Shown here piece after piece: positions 31,520 through 35,147 of a stretch of 35,147 bases of DNA. Origin of the DNA: Actinomycetes bacterium (GTDB lineage: Bacteria > Actinomycetota > Actinomycetes > Streptosporangiales > Streptosporangiaceae); contig JAJYUU010000043.1 in assembly GCA_021792405.1 (NCBI GenBank), forward strand, positions 1-35,147, in the 5' to 3' direction. The position numbers and the translations under genes are program-made. The notes below the pieces were generated by a model. That model was not told the DNA's origin, ran no database searches, and saw nothing but the letters and a program-made list of their open reading frames with translations. Position 1 is the stretch's first letter. Every line of letters begins with the position of its first letter.

Positions 31520-31676
31520 CTCGCTCCCTGGCTCAGTAAGTTACCCCCTGGTAATAGAAACTGTATGCCGCGGCCCGGGGCCGCGCTACTTCGGCCCCGG
31601 GCTCCGCGCTTTACCGGGAACGGGCTATTTTGCGTCATGGACTCCAGCCCGGCCAGTGAAAGGAGAGCCGATCCGG

Positions 31677-32465
31677 ATGGATCTCGCTAGCTATCAGCAC
31701 CTGAAACTCGAGCGCAAGCCCGGCAACGTCCTGCTCATCACACTGAACCGGCCGGAGGTGCTGAATGCCGCGCACGAGGCAATGCACTCCGAACTGGCGG
31801 AAATCTGGGCGGATATCAGCCGCGACGAGCAGACTCGGGTGGCCGTCGTCACCGGGGCGGGGCGCGCGTTCTCGGCGGGCGGCGACCTGCACATGGTGGA
31901 GCGGCAGATCGGCAATTACGACCTGGTCACCAGCATGCTCAGGGAAATGAGCGACCTGGTGTACAACATGGCGAACTGCTCCAAGCCGATAGTGTCGGCG
32001 ATCAACGGCGTGGCCGTCGGCGCCGGGCTGGTGGTGGCGCTCCTGGCCGACATCAGCATCTGCGCCAGCGACGCGCGCCTCGGCGACGGCCATGTGCGGC
32101 TCGGGGTGGCGGCCGGCGATCACGCCGCTATCATCTGGCCGCTGCTGTGCGGGCTGGCGAAGGCGAAGTACTACCTGCTGACCGGTGAGATGGTGACCGG
32201 CGAGGAGGCGGAGCGGATCGGCCTGGTGTCCAGGGCACTGCCCGCCGCGGAGGTGCTACCGGAAGCCATGCGGGTCGCCACTCGCCTCGCGGCCGGACCA
32301 CAGCTAGCCATCCAGCTCACCAAGCGGGCGCTGAACGGGTGGGTGCGCGACGCCGGGCCGATCTTCGATCAGTCAGCCGCCTACGAGATGCTCACCTTCA
32401 TGGGCGAGGACATCAAGGAGGGCCTGGCGTCGCTGCGCGAGAAGCGCGAACCGCGGTTCGGCTAG
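31677..32465 (+). CDS. Enoyl-CoA hydratase/isomerase family protein
   Basis: The 262-residue protein starts at ATG 31677 with AAGGAGAG nine bases upstream; an earlier in-frame reading to 31071 overlaps the acyl-CoA dehydrogenase and is not coding. The crotonase fold shows NRPEVLNAAHEAMHSEL, the oxyanion-hole segment AGRAFSAGGDLHMVE, and the second loop KPIVSAINGVAVGAGLVVALLADISICASDARLGDGHVRLGVAAGDHAA. The first catalytic Glu of classical hydratases is replaced by Val/Ala-type residues near GVAVGAG, while GDHAA suggests a variant active site, so hydratase activity is not certain. It shares a 157-bp divergent promoter region with the acyl-CoA dehydrogenase. Confidence 0.9.
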   Translation: MDLASYQHLKLERKPGNVLLITLNRPEVLNAAHEAMHSELAEIWADISRDEQTRVAVVTGAGRAFSAGGDLHMVERQIGNYDLVTSMLREMSDLVYNMANCSKPIVSAINGVAVGAGLVVALLADISICASDARLGDGHVRLGVAAGDHAAIIWPLLCGLAKAKYYLLTGEMVTGEEAERIGLVSRALPAAEVLPEAMRVATRLAAGPQLAIQLTKRALNGWVRDAGPIFDQSAAYEMLTFMGEDIKEGLASLREKREPRFG

Positions 32466-32730
32466 TCGGCTGCGTGCCGGTCGAAGGAAGTCGAGCACGT
32501 CGGTCTCGTCCACGCCGGGGAAGCTGCCGGACGGCAGCGCGAGCAGGATGTGCGAGTGGGCTCGCGCCGACGGCCACGCCATCCCCTCCCACCGGGCCGC
32601 GAGCGCGGCAGGCGGGCGCTGGCAGCAATCCGGATCCGGGCAGCGCGAGCGCGTGCGGATCGTCGTGTCCCGGCCGCGGCCGCGACGCCCCCACCGTCAT
32701 CATCACCAACGAGCACCAGGCCACGCTAAG
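32466..32730. pseudogene. Decayed transposase, left part, and an unassigned scrap
   Basis: At about 32660-32730 the plus frame reads APTVIITNEHQATL, the part of a DDE transposase lying directly before the IS1634 insertion; its continuation is at 34804. On the minus strand near 32580-32490 HSHILLALPSGSFPGVDETDVLDFL is protein-like but unassigned. There is no intact gene here. Confidence 0.5.
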
Positions 32731-34803
32731 CCGAAGTTGCGGTAGCTCTCCGTAGATCATTCGCGTCCTGACCTGGGCGGACAGTGTTCTCAGGCCATTC
32801 TAGTGTAGCCATAAAAATCTTGTAATTCAATGGCTCTGGGCGGCGTTTCCCGATATCATCCGGGTATGGCAGCCCAGCCGCCCGCGATGCACGTGGCCAG
32901 GATCCGCAGCTCCTACACCGGCAAGGACGGGGAGCGCCGCGACTATGAGTCGGCCTACCTGCGGCGCACCTACCGCAAGGACGGGAAGGTCAGGCACGAG
33001 ACGCTGGCGAACCTGTCCGGCCTGGCCGATGGCGTGGTGAACGCGATCGAGGCCGCGCTGAAGGGCACGCCGCTGGTCCCGGCCGGCGCGGCGGTGTCCA
33101 TCAGCTCGTCGGTGCCGCACGGGCACGTCGCCGCGGTGCACGCGATGGCGGTGCAGCTGGGCCTGCCTCAGCTGCTGGGCCCGGCCGGCCGCCAGCGGGA
33201 CCTGGCGCTGGCGATGATCGAGTCCCGGGTCGTGCGGCCGTCCTCCAAGCTGGCCGGCCTGGCCTGGTGGTCTGATGTCACCCTCGGCACGGACCTGGGC
33301 GTCGCCGGGGCGTCCACGGACGAGGCCTACGCGGCGATGGACTGGCTGGCCGGCCGCCAGGACGCCATCGAGAAGCAGCTCGCCGGCCGGCACCTGGGCC
33401 CGCAGGCCAATCCTTCGCGGATGGCGCTGTTTGACCTGTCCAGCTCGTGGATGGAGGGCACGCACTGCCCGCTGGCAGCGCGGGGCTACTCCCGTGACGG
33501 GAAGAAAGGCAGGCTGCAGATCGAGTACGGGCTGCTCACCGACCCGGCCGGCCGGCCGGTGGCAGTGCGGGTGTTCCCCGGCAACACCGGCGACCCTACC
33601 GCGTTCGCGGCCCTCGCCAGGGTGGTGCGGGAGAGGTTCGGGCTGGAGCGCATGGTCATGGTCGGCGACCGCGGCATGATCACCACGGCCCGGATCACCG
33701 CCCTGAACAAGCCAGACAGCGACAGTGACAGCAGTGACGCCGCTGCCGGCAAGAGCATGGCCGGCAAGGGCAGGCGCAAACCCGGCGCCGAGGCCGGGGC
33801 CGCGCTGCCCGGCGGGCAGTACGGGTGGATCACCGCGCTGCGCGCCCCGGCCATCAAGAAGCTGATCGCCGAGGACGGCCCGCTGCAGATGAGCCTGTTC
33901 GATCAGCAGAACCTGGCCGAGATCACCAGCCAGGACTTCCCCGGCGAGCGGCTGATCGCCTGCCGCAACCCGGTCCTGGCCGCCGAGCGGGCCCGCAAGC
34001 GCCAGGACCTCCTGGCCGCCACCGAGAAGGCCCTCGCCCCCATCATCACCCGCGTGACCGCCGGGCGGCTGTCCGGCAAGGACACCATCGGCATCGAGAC
34101 CGGCAAGGTAATCGGCAAGTACAACGTCGCCAAGCACTTCGACGTCACGATCACCGACGACAGCCTCACCGCCGCCCGCCGCCAGGACCAGATCGACGAG
34201 GAAGCCGCCCTGGACGGGTTCTACGTCATCCGCACCAGCGAGCCCGCAGCCGGCCTGGACTCAGCCGCCGTAGTGGCCGCCTACAAGAACCTCAAATACG
34301 TCGAGCGGGACTTCCGCCACATCAAGGCCGACGACCTGGACCTGCGCCCGGTCTTCCACCGACTCGAGGACCGCGTCAGGGCGCACGTGCTGATCTGCAT
34401 GCTGGCCTGCTACCTCACCTGGCACCTGCGCCGGGCCTGGGCGCCGCTGACCTACACCGACCCCCAGCCACCCCGCCGGGAAGACCCCGTCGCCCCCGCC
34501 CGCCGCTCAGCAGAAGCCGCGGCCAAGGCCGCATCCAGGCACGACCCGGACGGCCAGCCCGTCCGCAGCTTCCGCGGCCTGCTCGCTCACCTGGGCACCC
34601 TGACCCGCAACCAGGTCACCTTCGCCGGCACCACCCAGGCCGTCGCCATGCTCGCAGACCCCACCCCCGCCCAGCGCCGCGCATTCGAGCTCATCGAAGC
34701 CCCGATACCCCTCGTCCTGAAGTAGCCAGAACACAAACCCGCAGACCGAGCAAAAAAGCCAGGTCAGAGCCACATTCAGCTACCCCACGAGCCGTAACTT
34801 CGG
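32731..34803 (+). mobile_element. Intact IS1634-family insertion sequence
   Basis: Terminal repeats CCGAAGTTGCGG (32731-32742) and CCGTAACTTCGG (34792-34803, inverted) match with one difference. The flanks are GCTAAG on both sides (32725-32730 and 34804-34809), a perfect 6-bp target duplication of a size typical for this family. The 2.07-kb length and a single transposase gene agree. The fresh duplication indicates recent transposition. Confidence 0.88.
32866..34725 (+). CDS. IS1634-family transposase
   Basis: The 619-residue DDE transposase contains VARIRSSYTGKDGERRDYESAYLRRTYRKDGKV at the N-terminus, FDLSSSWMEGTHCPLAARGYSRDGKKGRLQIEYGLL (first catalytic Asp region), MVGDRGMITTARI (second Asp) and AYKNLKYVERDFRHIK (third acidic region, YxxLxxVE). 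ATG 32866 is chosen over ATG 32830 because the family begins close to HVARIRS; no ribosome binding site precedes either, and GATATCAT just before 32866 might be a -10 element. An insert rich in Asp/Ser and Gly/Lys (about 285-315) separates the second and third acidic regions. It appears intact and able to act. Confidence 0.92.
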   Translation: MAAQPPAMHVARIRSSYTGKDGERRDYESAYLRRTYRKDGKVRHETLANLSGLADGVVNAIEAALKGTPLVPAGAAVSISSSVPHGHVAAVHAMAVQLGLPQLLGPAGRQRDLALAMIESRVVRPSSKLAGLAWWSDVTLGTDLGVAGASTDEAYAAMDWLAGRQDAIEKQLAGRHLGPQANPSRMALFDLSSSWMEGTHCPLAARGYSRDGKKGRLQIEYGLLTDPAGRPVAVRVFPGNTGDPTAFAALARVVRERFGLERMVMVGDRGMITTARITALNKPDSDSDSSDAAAGKSMAGKGRRKPGAEAGAALPGGQYGWITALRAPAIKKLIAEDGPLQMSLFDQQNLAEITSQDFPGERLIACRNPVLAAERARKRQDLLAATEKALAPIITRVTAGRLSGKDTIGIETGKVIGKYNVAKHFDVTITDDSLTAARRQDQIDEEAALDGFYVIRTSEPAAGLDSAAVVAAYKNLKYVERDFRHIKADDLDLRPVFHRLEDRVRAHVLICMLACYLTWHLRRAWAPLTYTDPQPPRREDPVAPARRSAEAAAKAASRHDPDGQPVRSFRGLLAHLGTLTRNQVTFAGTTQAVAMLADPTPAQRRAFELIEAPIPLVLK

Positions 34804-35147
34804 GCTAAGGAACCTGATCAGCCAGTACGCCCGGCGGATGACCATCGAGCGGCAACCTCAACGTCGACCTCGACATCATGCTGTGCGTCCTGGCCCAGTC
34901 CCTGCTCGCCGCGTTCTGTACCCGGCTCGGCGCCGGCTACGCCGCCGCCACTCCCGACACCCTCCAGCGGCGCTTCCTCGACAGCTCCGGCACCATCACC
35001 ACCGCCGGCGATACCGTCAGAGTGCGGATCGACCGGCGCGCCTACTCACCCGCCTCCGCCAGGCCACCCTCCCCCCGGACCGGCCATTCGCGCAGAACGG
35101 CGGATCCGGCGCGCAGGACGCCGATCAGCTCAGTCGACGAAAGGATC
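34804..35147 (+). pseudogene. Decayed DDE transposase, right part (continues beyond window)
   Basis: Joined across the IS1634 copy, the frame reads TNEHQATL-RNLISQYARRMTIER. Then a deletion with frameshift, and after it LNVDLDIMLCVLAQSLLAAF, AATPDTLQRRFLDSSGTI and VRIDRRAYSP; another frameshift follows near 35045. The blocks are those of a DDE transposase common in Actinomycetota. It was already broken or broke later, since its frameshifts are independent of the insertion. Confidence 0.7.

Noticed and set aside
30377-31690. 437-codon open plus frame opposite the acyl-CoA dehydrogenase
   Set aside because: Shadow of a clear minus-strand gene; no motif.
32827-34137. 436-codon open minus frame opposite the IS1634 transposase
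   Set aside because: His/Gly/Ala low-complexity shadow; the plus frame has the complete transposase motifs.

Overview
The window is GC-rich throughout. It carries a mycothione-reductase-type flavoprotein, a mycoredoxin-like glutaredoxin, a PIN/VapC toxin, apparently leaderless genes and IS1380/IS1634/IS256-type transposases, all of which point to a high-GC Actinomycetota chromosome. I cannot name the genus. No rRNA, intact tRNA or CRISPR array is visible.

Region 1 (1-14.3 kb) is a redox/thiol-stress island. A Crp/Fnr-type regulator (965-1699) lies among seven copies of one inverted repeat, TGTCA-N6-TGACA. The copies sit in front of the regulator itself, two DUF427 genes, an AhpD-like carboxymuconolactone decarboxylase family gene, a Met-rich membrane protein and its broken paralogue, a mycothione reductase with a divergent HAD phosphatase-like gene, and a DUF427-flavoprotein operon. 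A redoxin (9310-9846) has an in-frame TGA exactly where the first cysteine of its CxxC motif belongs, followed at SECIS distance by a perfect 7-bp stem with a GUU loop, so it is a candidate selenoprotein. An APC permease and a glutaredoxin complete the set. Decayed second copies of the flavoprotein, the regulator, the permease and the membrane protein lie between the intact genes.

Region 2 (14.3-19.2 kb): a zinc alcohol dehydrogenase gene is split by an IS1380-like element whose own transposase has lost its middle. After it comes an intact run DUF2255-SDR-cupin-aldo/keto reductase.

Region 3 (19.2-25.5 kb) is toxin-antitoxin and debris territory: MazEF-like, VapBC-like, a YoeB remnant, CDF-transporter, HARE-HTH and diacylglycerol-kinase remnants, a perfect 21-bp inverted repeat, and a TetR regulator divergent from a DUF2218 gene across a palindromic operator.

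Region 4 (25.7-28.5 kb) is the best candidate for an undescribed system: a leaderless Ser/Thr kinase with WNK-like lysine placement fused to an AlbA_2/Schlafen-type domain, then a gene with ADP-ribosyltransferase-like motifs, then a PD-(D/E)XK-like protein, all in one direction. A pseudo-tRNA, an IS256 remnant and a large-family C-terminal protein follow, as in a defence/mobile island.

Region 5 (30.2-35.1 kb): divergent acyl-CoA dehydrogenase and enoyl-CoA hydratase genes, then an intact IS1634-family element with a 6-bp target duplication (GCTAAG), inserted into an older, decayed transposase. A 0.2-kb segment including the 3' end of the acyl-CoA dehydrogenase is repeated at 21.1-21.3 kb.
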